From positions 1 to 37,888 of the forward strand of contig NZ_FRCL01000015.1 of the NCBI RefSeq assembly GCF_900142885.1: DNA of 37,888 nt, in the 5' to 3' direction. Positions within the stretch are counted from its first letter, which is position 1. Each line of letters opens with the position of its first letter. Under the pieces are notes generated by a model that ran no database searches, was not told the origin of the DNA, and was given only the letters and a program-made list of their open reading frames with translations. The translations under genes and the position numbers were made by a program. This document shows positions 8,074 through 15,384 of the stretch, one piece after another. The stretch is from Flavobacterium xinjiangense. GTDB lineage: Bacteria > Bacteroidota > Bacteroidia > Flavobacteriales > Flavobacteriaceae.

Positions 8074-8105
8074 TAAAAAAAAGGAGGCCTTTTTAAAGGG
8101 CCTCC
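8074..8105 (-). terminator. Hairpin with A-run on its left (minus-strand terminator)
   Basis: GGAGGCC (8083-8089) pairs with GGCCTCC (8099-8105) around a 9-base loop. The run of A at 8074-8082 gives a U-tract only for transcripts coming from the right. No minus-strand gene is visible on that side. It also follows the gene at 7545-8054, where it may act as a weak two-way terminator. Confidence 0.5.
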
Positions 8106-8302
8106 GATTGTAGATTCTGATTTACCATTTATCAGCTCATACCGTTAAGCATGAAATGACTATTTGAATAAGCTTCTCTTTTCAGATGGTTTTACTCAAG
8201 TGATTAATCAAAACCACACTCAAAGATACAATTATATAAACAGCAAATAATTAGAAATAAACGCTTTAACTATTAATTAACCTATTAACTATGAAAAACC
8301 GG

Positions 8303-8449
8303 TTGTATAGTAAGTTCAGGATTAAGAATTATATTTGTATAGCTATAATAGGATTTATTTAATAATCTGTATAGTTATTTCAGGATGGGTCATAATAACT
8401 TGTATAGTTGTTTTAGGACGGGTCATAGTTATTTCAGGACGGGTCAATC
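8303..8449. repeat. Degenerate tandem repeat, about five units
   Basis: Units of about 26-33 bases begin near 8303, 8335, 8368, 8400 and 8425, with a consensus like TTGTATAGTTNTTTCAGGA followed by YGGGTCATAATAA. The last three are most alike (TTCAGGATGGGTCA, TTTAGGACGGGTCA, TTCAGGACGGGTCA). A second, shorter repeat (AAAGCATAGAT, twice) lies at ~8469-8491. No coding frame runs through it. The role is unknown. Confidence 0.6.
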
Positions 8450-8570
8450 TCATATCAAAGGAATAGATAAAGCATAGATAAAGCATAGATAGTGTATGGA
8501 TAATGCATACTAAGTTTTGGCTGTTATAATTAAAATAGCTTTCAAAGTTGTTTATACCTGTTCTCTTGAA

Positions 8571-8621
8571 AAGGTTATTAATACAGATACTGTCGCAAGT
8601 AATATGTTTGAGATAGAATAG
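8571..8621 (+). pseudogene. NUDIX hydrolase fragment (about 12 recognisable codons)
   Basis: The frame reads DTVASNMFEIE and then hits TAG, where related proteins have tryptophan (SNTFEIEWPPKSG). The wording matches the better preserved remnant at 21993-22181. Everything after the stop is replaced by junction J7. The recognisable stretch is very short, so the call rests mainly on similarity to the other remnant. Confidence 0.4.
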
Positions 8622-8705
8622 CCATCAATAGCTACTACAAAGGATTTGGGCATTAGGCTTAATGGGAAGTTGGTTTTGTATTTATCAATTCATTTTCTAA
8701 TGCAC
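8622..8705 (+). repeat. Junction J7: class C left half
   Basis: CAATAGCTACTACAAAGG then ATTTGGGCATTAGGCTTAAT is shared with J10 (11624) and J12 (13248). It marks a unit end of a class distinct from the GGTTTCGTTG class. The continuation towards a unit start has decayed. Confidence 0.5.
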
Positions 8706-8729
8706 TTTTTATGTTTGAATGAATAATCA

Positions 8730-8855
8730 TTACGCAGCTATGGCAATATCTAATTCCCAGTCATAACCGCATGCTCTTAAACAAAATTTAACTGTGCCAG
8801 CGTACTCCATATCTGGATTTGCCAATTGTTTAAGTTCACCCGATCGCGCACACTT
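8730..8855 (-). pseudogene. short minus-strand open frame, possible C-terminal gene remnant
   Basis: An open stretch without a good start codon encodes ~41 residues that read like real protein (GELKQLANPDMEYAGTV, then CGYDWELDIAIAA) before TAA. It has no family assignment. Its isolation between two junction pieces suggests the leftover end of a deleted gene. Confidence 0.25.
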
Positions 8856-8949
8856 ATATCATCACAATCATTCTCGCAGGTATTTACCTGTGCGCATAAT
8901 ACTTAATTAAACTAGTCAAAATAAATCTAAATCCAAATGATTTCAAGCA

Positions 8950-9051
8950 GAACTAAAGTAATAATCTTCGGATTTGATTATCGCTAGCTATCGCGTCTTC
9001 TAAACTTGAAAGACGCAGCTGATGAGGTTAAATTCCTTAAATAGGTTCCAT
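8950..9051 (-). pseudogene. IS1182-family transposase N-terminal remnant, second copy
   Basis: From ATG 9049-9051 on the minus strand the codons read MEPI-stop-GI-stop-PHQLRLSSLEDAIASDNQ. This aligns residue by residue with the remnant at 3255 (MQHITGISRLQMRFSSLED, then TISPDNQVR) but carries two stop codons. Only ~30 codons survive. Like the first copy it points away from the unit start to its right. Confidence 0.6.
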
Positions 9052-9146
9052 TACTAAAAATACGAAAAATCTTCTTTTTGTTTAGGCTAATTCCTATATT
9101 TGTTAGAGATCTAACCGAGGTTTTTTCACAGACTGACGTTGGTAGC
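9052..9146 (+). repeat. Junction J8: IS-type leader with promoter, unit start GTTGGTAGC
   Basis: Shares ATACGAAAAATCTTCTTTTT and the -7-like box TATATTTG (~9097) with J4, then GAGGTTTTTTCACAGACTGAC before GTTGGTAGC (9138-9146). That start is the perfect complement of GCTACCAAC at 10514-10522. Confidence 0.6.
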
Positions 9147-9176
9147 AAGCTTACCGCAAAAAAAACGTAAATAAAA

Positions 9177-10502
9177 ATGAGTAAACCTAAGTTAAATAAT
9201 GACGAAATTAAAAATTTGTACAATAAACTGTACAATGAGTCACTATTCACCCCACAACAAAGAGGATACGAATTTGAAAAACTAATTGAAGCGAAGCTTG
9301 AAAACGAAAAACTTGAACCAAGAGCGAGTTATAAATCAAAAGGAGAACAAGTTGATGGCTCATTCTTTTGGAAAGGACAAACATTTTTATTGGAAGCAAA
9401 GTGGGTTAAGCCTAAAATACCAGCTTCAAGTATATATGCGTTCAAAGGAAAACTTGATGGTAAATTTCATACTACAAGTGGTATTTATATTGCTGTAAAT
9501 GGCTATTCGAATGATGTTGAAGATGCTCTGAAATTTGGAAAATCACTAAACATATTATTATTTGATTCCTCAGATATTAAATTAATTTTTAATGGCGAAG
9601 TTGCATTTCTTGATGTTTTGAAATTTAAATTGCGAGAAGCAGGAGACACAGGAAGCTTAAATGTTCCATATAGCTTAAAAACTAAAGCAGAAAAAATATC
9701 AAAAGAAAACAAATCAGATTTTCTAACAGCACAGCTATTTCAACAAAAAACTACAAAAAGAAAAATAACCGAAGATTTATTGATTTTTGTTGAAGGTAAA
9801 AGCGATATTCAAATTATTGATAATCTCTTAAAACCAATAGAATTAGATTTTCTACTTACTTATAAAATTATTTCTTTGGAAGGAATAAATAACATAAGAC
9901 AAATTCCTTCTCTTTTAAATCTTTATGCAACTTACCATCAAAACAAAGCCGTTATTGTAATTCTAGACGATGACCAAGCTACACTACAAATAAAAGGCAT
10001 TATTGAAAACGTTACAGAACAGATTGAAAATTCATCAATTCCAATAAATACAAAATTTTTCTTTATTGATGAGAAATTAAAAGATAAACTCTCTAATGAA
10101 ATTTTAAAAAATGTGATTTTTTCTAAAAATTATAATAAACCACAACTTTACTTAGAATTAGAAAGATTTATAAATGAAATCTCATATGACTATTATGACC
10201 CAGAAGTAAATATTCCAAAAGAATCTTTGAAATCTATCCTTAATAGAGCGAAATGGGATTATGAAAATAATGAAATTATATTTCCTGACGATTATACAGA
10301 TAGGGATTTCACTGTGGAAAATTTAGAAGATTTAATAGAATTTCTTAACGAAGAAGTGATTAATGCGGTACAAGGAGAAATGCCTTTAGAGATGTTAAAA
10401 GAGAATTACTTTTTAGATTATGACAGTGAGGTTAGAGAACATTTGCTTGCATTTCATAAAGATAAATTAGAAAAATTGAATTGGAATACCGACGAATTAT
10501 AG
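9177..10502 (+). CDS. PD-(D/E)XK nuclease fused to a TOPRIM-like domain
   Basis: 441 residues. Residues ~26-130 carry a restriction-endonuclease-like core: GYEFEKLIEAKL helix, then D60 (EQVDGSFFW), E73 and K75 (LLEAKW), i.e. D-x(12)-E-x-K, close to Mrr-like enzymes. Residues ~200-300 look like a TOPRIM fold, with acidic VEGKSD (E206, D210) and the D-x-D strand VIVILDDD (D264/D266), as in OLD-family nucleases and topoisomerases. The C-terminal ~140 residues are helical and unassigned. Two metal-dependent nuclease modules in one solitary cassette gene suggest a defence or DNA-processing role, which is inference. It lies alone between GTTGGTAGC and GCTACCAAC. The start follows the unit start by ~30 bases. 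Confidence 0.7.
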   Translation: MSKPKLNNDEIKNLYNKLYNESLFTPQQRGYEFEKLIEAKLENEKLEPRASYKSKGEQVDGSFFWKGQTFLLEAKWVKPKIPASSIYAFKGKLDGKFHTTSGIYIAVNGYSNDVEDALKFGKSLNILLFDSSDIKLIFNGEVAFLDVLKFKLREAGDTGSLNVPYSLKTKAEKISKENKSDFLTAQLFQQKTTKRKITEDLLIFVEGKSDIQIIDNLLKPIELDFLLTYKIISLEGINNIRQIPSLLNLYATYHQNKAVIVILDDDQATLQIKGIIENVTEQIENSSIPINTKFFFIDEKLKDKLSNEILKNVIFSKNYNKPQLYLELERFINEISYDYYDPEVNIPKESLKSILNRAKWDYENNEIIFPDDYTDRDFTVENLEDLIEFLNEEVINAVQGEMPLEMLKENYFLDYDSEVREHLLAFHKDKLEKLNWNTDEL

Positions 10503-10513
10503 CAAAAAAGCCA

Positions 10514-10605
10514 GCTACCAACAACTAGGGATTCGTTGCGTGCGAAGCACCAACAATGAAGCCCCTGTTGAACGGAATCGCTTCCATTTCCACAATGCTA
10601 TGCAC
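10514..10605 (+). repeat. Junction J9, left half: unit end GCTACCAAC with hairpins
   Basis: GCTACCAAC (10514-10522) closes the nuclease unit. It is followed by the GGTTTCGTTG-class hairpin in a variant form (GGGATTCGTTGCGTGC / GCACCAACAATGAAG) and then CTGTTGAACGGAATCG. The right half is displaced ~200 bases by the minus-strand frame at 10606-10794. Confidence 0.6.
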
Positions 10606-10794
10606 TTATCGTAAAGATTTAAAGAGATATTCAAGAGGCCATTGCGTCTCTTTTTTTTGGACTAGTTTATCAGGTGGTTTTAATATGTTTTCCATCACTT
10701 TCGGGGTATAATTTCCTTTACCTATAAGATTAATTTGTAGAGGTAATTGTATTTTGTCTATCATCGAGATCATTGGATTAGTGGAAATTTGCAT
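10606..10794 (-). CDS. short unrecognised frame inside a junction, possibly an IS remnant
   Basis: 62 residues on the minus strand from ATG 10792-10794 (starts MQISTNPMISMIDKIQLPL, ends EYLFKSLR). I do not recognise the family. Its upstream side is the same leader that precedes the two IS1182 remnants, so it may be the N-terminal stub of another transposase or a small gene that travels with this leader. No membrane segment is present. Confidence 0.35.
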   Translation of the reverse strand: MQISTNPMISMIDKIQLPLQINLIGKGNYTPKVMENILKPPDKLVQKKETQWPLEYLFKSLR

Positions 10795-10889
10795 TCTTGC
10801 AATAAGAATAATCTTCTTTCGATATAAGTATTTTGTTATATTTGCTGGTAGTGTAATGGAGGTTTTTTCACGGACTGACGTTACCAGCA
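10795..10889 (+). repeat. Junction J9, right half: leader with promoter, unit start GTTACCAGCA
   Basis: Contains AATCTTCTTTC, AAGTATTTTG and the -7 box TATATTTG at ~10836, as in J4. It ends GGAGGTTTTTTCACGGACTGAC before GTTACCAGCA (10880-10889), the perfect 10 bp complement of TGCTGGTAAC at 11615-11624. Confidence 0.6.
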
Positions 10890-10900
10890 ATAACACTGAA

Positions 10901-11623
10901 ATGATGAACATAACAACAGAAATTTCGAATTATATTAATACTCAAAATCAAAATATTTGGGATGAAATAAAAGATGAATATATTTTTAGCTTAATATATA
11001 ATCCATTCGAAACTTCTTGGATGTCCAATTCAGAAAATGGAAATGCGACGATCTATACTAATACTAAAAACGTAGATTATTCTTCTTTTACACACGAACT
11101 TTTACACATTTATCTAGACTTTAAAGGAATGTCAGAAATGCCCGAATTAATTTATAGCATAATGGGAGAAAACTCATTTGAAATCCTTTTAGAGCAAGAT
11201 TTAGTTCCATTTATTCATAATGTTTGTTCGCACAAAAAAATGTTTCCATATTATAAAGAAATGGGATTTTCTGAATATAATTTTGTTCAAGAAAGAATAA
11301 CATTTGGGGATAATGATTTAAATTTCATTAAAAGCAGTTTTGAAAATAACGAATCGAAGTTAATTGCAGTAAATCAATTTATAGGGCAAACTATTTCGCT
11401 TTTTAATAATGTAGTTGTAGAAGATAAGCCAAAATTCTCAAATTATTTACAAAAACTAAAAAATATTCAGCCTGAATTATTTGATATTATACAGAAGTTT
11501 GATAATGATTGGAATAACTCAATAGATTTAAACTTAACTCCTGTTTTTTTGAACTTTGAAAATGATTTGGAAAACTGGTTAACAAAGAACGAACTGAAAA
11601 GTGAAAATAATTACTGCTGGTAA
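10901..11623 (+). CDS. putative zinc metallopeptidase-like protein (HELLH)
   Basis: 240 residues from the ATG at 10901 (10904 is equally possible). A longer upstream frame is open but would read through the promoter and repeat, so I rejected it. Residues 65-69 are HELLH within FTHELLHIYLD, the HExxH zinc site of gluzincin/metzincin-like peptidases, and the helix context suits a real active site. A third ligand is not certain; QE/E residues in LEQDLVPF or VQERITF are candidates. No signal peptide. The stop codon TAA lies inside the unit end TGCTGGTAAC. It is the sole gene of its unit. Substrate unknown. Confidence 0.6.
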   Translation: MMNITTEISNYINTQNQNIWDEIKDEYIFSLIYNPFETSWMSNSENGNATIYTNTKNVDYSSFTHELLHIYLDFKGMSEMPELIYSIMGENSFEILLEQDLVPFIHNVCSHKKMFPYYKEMGFSEYNFVQERITFGDNDLNFIKSSFENNESKLIAVNQFIGQTISLFNNVVVEDKPKFSNYLQKLKNIQPELFDIIQKFDNDWNNSIDLNLTPVFLNFENDLENWLTKNELKSENNYCW

Positions 11624-11744
11624 CAGCTACAACGGATTTGGATAATTGGCTTAATGGGAATATAGTTTTGCATCTGATAGTTTTGGCAAATCCGAAGATA
11701 GAGCTTAATTTACAGCCTAACAAGCTTTAGTGACGTTGCCATTA
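11615..11744 (+). repeat. Junction J10: unit end TGCTGGTAAC, class C stem, unit start GTTGCCATTA
   Basis: TGCTGGTAAC (11615-11624), then AGCTACAACGGATTTGG. CGGATTTG pairs with CAAATCCG about 50 bases on, the clearest class C stem. It ends GTGAC-GTTGCCATTA (from 11735). No TAATGGCAAC partner is found after the next gene. Confidence 0.55.
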
Positions 11745-11775
11745 ATTAGATGAAAATTGAAACATTTATCATTTT

Positions 11776-12180
11776 ATGAAATACGATTTAAGAAATACAC
11801 AAATAAGTGAAACTGTAAAATGGTTTGAAAAAAAAATCGAATTTATTGAAACTTGTTATTCAGTTATCAATGAAGTAAATATTTTTAATAAAACTGAAGT
11901 TATAGCAGCGAAAAAGTATTATCGAATTTACATCGAGATTATTGCCGATTTACCGGAAATAAAAAGTCATGCAAATAAGTTTGAGTATGAAGTAATGTTC
12001 TTTTCAACAATCCCAGAATACTTCTATTATCCATCAAAAGGATTAGATGAAAATCATATTGTACTAAATTACGAATGGATTTGCAAAAGCTGTAAGATAC
12101 GGCTAAAAGATGCGCCATTTAAATTAGAAATCAAAGATTATATTCAAGAAACCGATAGTTATTTCTCGAAATTTGATTAA
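11776..12180 (+). CDS. uncharacterised soluble protein
   Basis: 134 residues with no recognised domain. The N-terminal half is predicted helical (VKWFEKKIEFIETCYSVINE). The middle has aromatic-rich strands (FFSTIPEYFYYPSKG), and a CKSCK pair of cysteines sits near residue 108. There is no signal peptide or membrane segment. It follows unit start GTTGCCATTA by ~40 bases, with ATG directly after an AT-rich leader. Base composition matches its neighbours. Confidence 0.5.
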   Translation: MKYDLRNTQISETVKWFEKKIEFIETCYSVINEVNIFNKTEVIAAKKYYRIYIEIIADLPEIKSHANKFEYEVMFFSTIPEYFYYPSKGLDENHIVLNYEWICKSCKIRLKDAPFKLEIKDYIQETDSYFSKFD

Positions 12181-12258
12181 CAAAAACTGCAACGAATTGA
12201 ATTAGCGGCTAACCAAAATTACTCATTTACAGTAGCTGAAAGTTTTATTTCGCGAAGA

Positions 12259-12337
12259 AGCATTATATTGGTCGAGAAAACTCTGTACACGAGCATCCTG
12301 CAACTTCGAACAGCAGAAACATTTCCGATATAATGCT
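12259..12337 (+). repeat. Junction J11: 13 bp stem of a different class
   Basis: AGCATTATATTGG (12259-12271) pairs with CCGATATAATGCT (12325-12337) with one mismatch and encloses CTCTGTACACGAGCATCC. It precedes GTAACG and the ATG at 12360. It looks like a further class of junction or an independent hairpin. Confidence 0.45.
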
Positions 12338-12359
12338 GTAACGAATCAACAAGAACATT

Positions 12360-13232
12360 ATGAAAGAATTTTTAGAATCTTTTTCGAACAGAGAAGTATC
12401 TATTGTTTTTTGGACAATAGTCATTGTTTTTGGAATTTTAATTTTAAATATTTCAGGTGCATTACACTTAATAAAAGCTTTTTTTGCAAAAAAACTCTTC
12501 TATATTTATTGTTTAATGTCGCTCTACTTAAGTGCAATTATTTATTCATTATATTCCATGAATTTATGGGAGTCATCTTTATACAAAGATTTTCTATTTT
12601 GGTTATTAACGTCTGGGTTTGTGATGCTACTTAGTTTTACTAAACTTAAAAGCACGGGAGATTTTAAAAATATTCTATTTAGGATTCTTACAATAAACAT
12701 TGTTTTAGAATTTATTGTAGGTAATTATAACTTTTCATTGTTAAAAGAAATATTCCTAATTCCCTTTGTGACATTTGTTTCGATTCTAATTATTGTCGCT
12801 CAACAAAAGAAAAATGAAAACGAAAAAGTAATCAAGCTTCTAAATCAAATTTTATCATTTATGGGCTTTATAATTTTGTGTTATGTTTTATGTAGATTGA
12901 TAAAATCCCCAACAGAACTTTTCACAATTAAAAATTTAAAAACATTCCTTTTGGCTCCTTTATTTACTTTTTTATTTATTCCTTTTGTATTTCTGATCGT
13001 TGTTTACTCAAAGTATGAGCAAATTTTTATGAATCTTAATCGAAATTTTTTGAGTAATAAAAGAAAATCTAAAATAAAATTAGCATTTTTCCAGTTTGGA
13101 AATTTAAATTTAGAGTATCTGAATAATGCACATAATATTACAATATGGAGAAAAGCAGAATTGCAAAATGAAGAAAAAATTAAAGCTTACATTAGAAAAG
13201 AAATCAGAGGCGAAGTGAAATTTAGAAATTAA
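12360..13232 (+). CDS. multi-spanning membrane protein, uncharacterised
   Basis: 290 residues. About seven hydrophobic segments at residues ~17-37, 46-67, 77-95, 103-120, 127-145, 163-180 and 194-216, followed by a ~70-residue positively charged cytoplasmic tail (NKRKSKIKLAFF ... YIRKEIRGEVKF). No transporter or enzyme signature is seen. It is alone between J11 and J12. The ATG is the first in frame after the 13 bp stem. Confidence 0.55.
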   Translation: MKEFLESFSNREVSIVFWTIVIVFGILILNISGALHLIKAFFAKKLFYIYCLMSLYLSAIIYSLYSMNLWESSLYKDFLFWLLTSGFVMLLSFTKLKSTGDFKNILFRILTINIVLEFIVGNYNFSLLKEIFLIPFVTFVSILIIVAQQKKNENEKVIKLLNQILSFMGFIILCYVLCRLIKSPTELFTIKNLKTFLLAPLFTFLFIPFVFLIVVYSKYEQIFMNLNRNFLSNKRKSKIKLAFFQFGNLNLEYLNNAHNITIWRKAELQNEEKIKAYIRKEIRGEVKFRN

Positions 13233-13242
13233 TAATCACAGT

Positions 13243-13350
13243 ATGCAATAGCTACTACAACGGATTTGGGCAATTGGCTTAATTGAAAGGTGTTTTTTTA
13301 TTTTGGATGATTTGGAAAAATCGAATAATGGACTTAATTTAGTCCCAAAC
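13243..13350 (+). repeat. Junction J12: class C unit end
   Basis: GCAATAGCTACTACAACGG then ATTTGGGCAATTGGCTTAATT, as in J7 and J10. GATTTGG and the later TTGGAAAAATCGAATAATGG, GACTTAATTTAGTCCC give further short arms. No clear GACGTT unit start follows; GTTGGAG near 13368 is a weak candidate. Confidence 0.5.
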
Positions 13351-13402
13351 CCCGCTAGTACCAGAATGTTGGAGTAATAATCCCGAAACGAACTTAAAAA
13401 AT

Positions 13403-13987
13403 ATGATGACAGAAATTTTATATAAATATCGTAGTCTACAAAATTTCAAGAATTTTGTAGACATTATTCTTAAAAACAGGCTTTGGGCTTCAAAATATAA
13501 AAATTTGAACGACCCAATGGAAGGACAATATTACTATCAAGATGGTGAATTGAATAGAGATATTAGAAATAGGCTTTTAGAAGAAAAAGGAACATTAAGA
13601 CTTTGCTCTTTATCAAAAGTTAGAGATAATCAACTTATGTGGTCACATTATACAAATGGACAACGTGGTGTAGCAATTGGTTTGCGTATCGATGAAAATT
13701 TATTTAATGTAAGACCAATTCAATATGATGAAATTGTTTCAATTAGAAATCAAGATTTTAATGACCAAACTGCGACAGAAATTTTAAGTGATAAACTAGA
13801 AGTTTGGAATTATGAAGAAGAAGTAAGAGTATTTGTGCGAGACCAAAATTTTATTGAAATTAATATTGAAGAAATTATAACAGGAATTGCAATGAGTAAT
13901 GCTGATTTTGGATTAGTTAAAGAACTCATTGAAAAAGTAAATCCAAATATTAAAATTATTAAAGCTGAAACATTTATGAATAATTAA
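13403..13987 (+). CDS. DUF2971 domain protein
   Basis: 194 residues with the DUF2971 pattern: LYKYRSLQNFKNFVDIILK at the start, LWASKYKNLNDPMEG at ~28-42, and CSLSKVRDNQLMWSHYTNG at ~71-89, followed by GVAIGL. The family is widespread in mobile and defence-like contexts. Conserved R, D/E and H residues suggest an ADP-ribosyl-type or nucleotide-binding fold in some analyses, but no activity is established. The next gene starts 39 bases after its stop, which suggests an operon. Cytoplasmic; no signal peptide. Confidence 0.75.
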   Translation: MMTEILYKYRSLQNFKNFVDIILKNRLWASKYKNLNDPMEGQYYYQDGELNRDIRNRLLEEKGTLRLCSLSKVRDNQLMWSHYTNGQRGVAIGLRIDENLFNVRPIQYDEIVSIRNQDFNDQTATEILSDKLEVWNYEEEVRVFVRDQNFIEINIEEIITGIAMSNADFGLVKELIEKVNPNIKIIKAETFMNN

Positions 13988-14026
13988 TAAATACCTAAAT
14001 TGTGCCAAAAAAAACAAACCCATAAA

Positions 14027-14608
14027 ATGGAATCAGGAATATTTAACTTTAAAGATTTATTCGAAATTATTTCTTATTTTGTAACAACAATTTCCTTATT
14101 AGGCTTGTGGGCTACATATATTTTTTCAAAGAAGCAAATTCATTTTACAACCATGGAAAAGTGTGTCTCTAATTTTAGGGAAATTTCAAAATGGAAAGGT
14201 ATGCCTTGTGATATTTCTGCAGAATATATAGAATTTGTTAGTGAAGAATTTTTTTATCTTGAAAATGATTATTTACACTTAAAAGTTAGTATTGAATGGA
14301 TCGATGGGATGATTGATTATCTGCCTTTTTATGATAAAAACAAAGTCTTTATTGAAAGTAATCGTTTGGACACATTAAAAGATCAAAATAACACAGTCCG
14401 ACTTCTTCGCGATTATCCAAGAATTCGAAAAGCAATTCAAATGCGTCAAGAAATTGATTTCAAAATTGTACACATTTCAATAGAAAATGAAAACGACCGA
14501 GAAAAACGTAGGCAAGAACGAGACAAAATTATTTATAGTGTTATAAAGAATTTAAATATTAGTTGGTGGAAAAAAATTAACCTGAAACGGAAAATTGCCA
14601 ACCGATAA
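14027..14608 (+). CDS. membrane-anchored protein, uncharacterised
   Basis: 193 residues from the ATG at 14027; nine further upstream codons are open but begin in the preceding spacer. One membrane segment at residues ~15-33 (IISYFVTTISLLGLWATYIF) is followed by a charged cytoplasmic helical region. No motif is recognised. It is probably co-transcribed with the DUF2971 gene, so a membrane partner for that protein is possible. The last codons (ANR, TAA) lie in the unit end ACCGATAAC. Confidence 0.5.
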   Translation: MESGIFNFKDLFEIISYFVTTISLLGLWATYIFSKKQIHFTTMEKCVSNFREISKWKGMPCDISAEYIEFVSEEFFYLENDYLHLKVSIEWIDGMIDYLPFYDKNKVFIESNRLDTLKDQNNTVRLLRDYPRIRKAIQMRQEIDFKIVHISIENENDREKRRQERDKIIYSVIKNLNISWWKKINLKRKIANR

Positions 14609-14776
14609 CAGCAATGGTTTCGTTGCGTGCAAAGCACGAACAATGACACCCGTGTTGAACGGAACCGCAAATGGTTTAAAAAGAAAAATAATTATAGTTT
14701 AAATCACATATATTTACGTGTTTATTAATAAATAAAGGAAGAACGGAGGTTTTTAGACGAACTGAGCTTAGTGGTA
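14600..14776 (+). repeat. Junction J13: full junction, unit end ACCGATAAC, unit start GCTTAGTGGT
   Basis: ACCGATAAC-AGC, then hairpin GGTTTCGTTGCGTGC / GCACGAACAATGA, then GTTGAACGGAACC. The right half holds TATATTTAC (14709-14717), GGAGGTTTTTAGACGAACTGA and, instead of CGTTAG, GCTTAGTGGT (from 14766). The core GTT has become CTT, perhaps a mutated start. No partner for either end is found. Confidence 0.55.
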
Positions 14777-14822
14777 ATTTGTTGAAACTTTGAGTTGAAA
14801 TCATGTTTAGCGAAGATTGCAA

Positions 14823-14868
14823 ATATCTAAATTGCAGTAATATTAATATCTAAATTGCAGTAATATTA
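14823..14868. repeat. 23 bp perfect tandem duplication
   Basis: ATATCTAAATTGCAGTAATA-TTA occurs twice head to tail with period 23, ending ~22 bases before the ATG of the next gene. It lies in the 5' leader and may affect expression by copy number, but nothing shows that. Confidence 0.75.
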
Positions 14869-14890
14869 ATAACTTAAAAACTACCGAATT

Positions 14891-15256
14891 ATGTTGAACA
14901 ATTTTTTTAGAATCAATCTTCCGTACGGAATTGCAAAAAATGAAAATGGTGAATGGATGGCTTTCAATCGAGAATATATGCCGTTAGGATTTAACGATAC
15001 AAGTTTCAAAGAACATCCTGAATACAGTTATTCAAACATTCCGATTTATACGAAATATAAGCGATTAACAGAGACCTTTTTAATTGAAATAGCACATGAT
15101 GGTGAAAAAGGTTTATCAAGAAATGAAGCTGGAGAAATCTTAAAAGTGTTTTTTTACGATGACGCTACAAATCCAGTAAGTAATTCCAAAGATCTATTCT
15201 GGGAGAATTATTTTAAAAAGCTTCAGAAATTGTCCAAAATGGAAAAATCAAATTAG
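14891..15256 (+). CDS. small uncharacterised protein
   Basis: 121 residues, no recognised domain. The start FFRINLPYGIAKNENGEWMAFNREYMPLGF resembles the beginning of small soluble proteins that share a GEWMAFNRxYxPLG phrase in Bacteroidota, but I cannot name a family. It is charged and predicted soluble, and a KKLQKLSK tail ends it. A terminator-like hairpin follows at 15275-15297. Confidence 0.5.
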   Translation: MLNNFFRINLPYGIAKNENGEWMAFNREYMPLGFNDTSFKEHPEYSYSNIPIYTKYKRLTETFLIEIAHDGEKGLSRNEAGEILKVFFYDDATNPVSNSKDLFWENYFKKLQKLSKMEKSN

Positions 15257-15274
15257 TAGCAACTTAAATTCTCG

Positions 15275-15305
15275 GGCACTTGATTGCATTGAGTGCCTAT
15301 TTAAA
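15275..15305 (+). terminator. Hairpin after the 121-residue gene
   Basis: GGCACT (15275-15280) pairs with AGTGCC (15292-15297) around an 11-base loop and is followed by TATTTAAATT. The U-tract is broken, so termination may be weak. Confidence 0.4.
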
Positions 15306-15384
15306 TTGCTTGGTAAATCGTGACGTTTGCGACGCGGTTAACAACAAGAAATTGTATTTTACATTTGGGCTAGCCAGAAAGAAT

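Noticed and set aside
10754..10900. N-terminal extension of the HELLH protein
   Set aside because: The frame is open but runs through the promoter box and the unit start; the ATG at 10901 follows the unit start directly as in other units.
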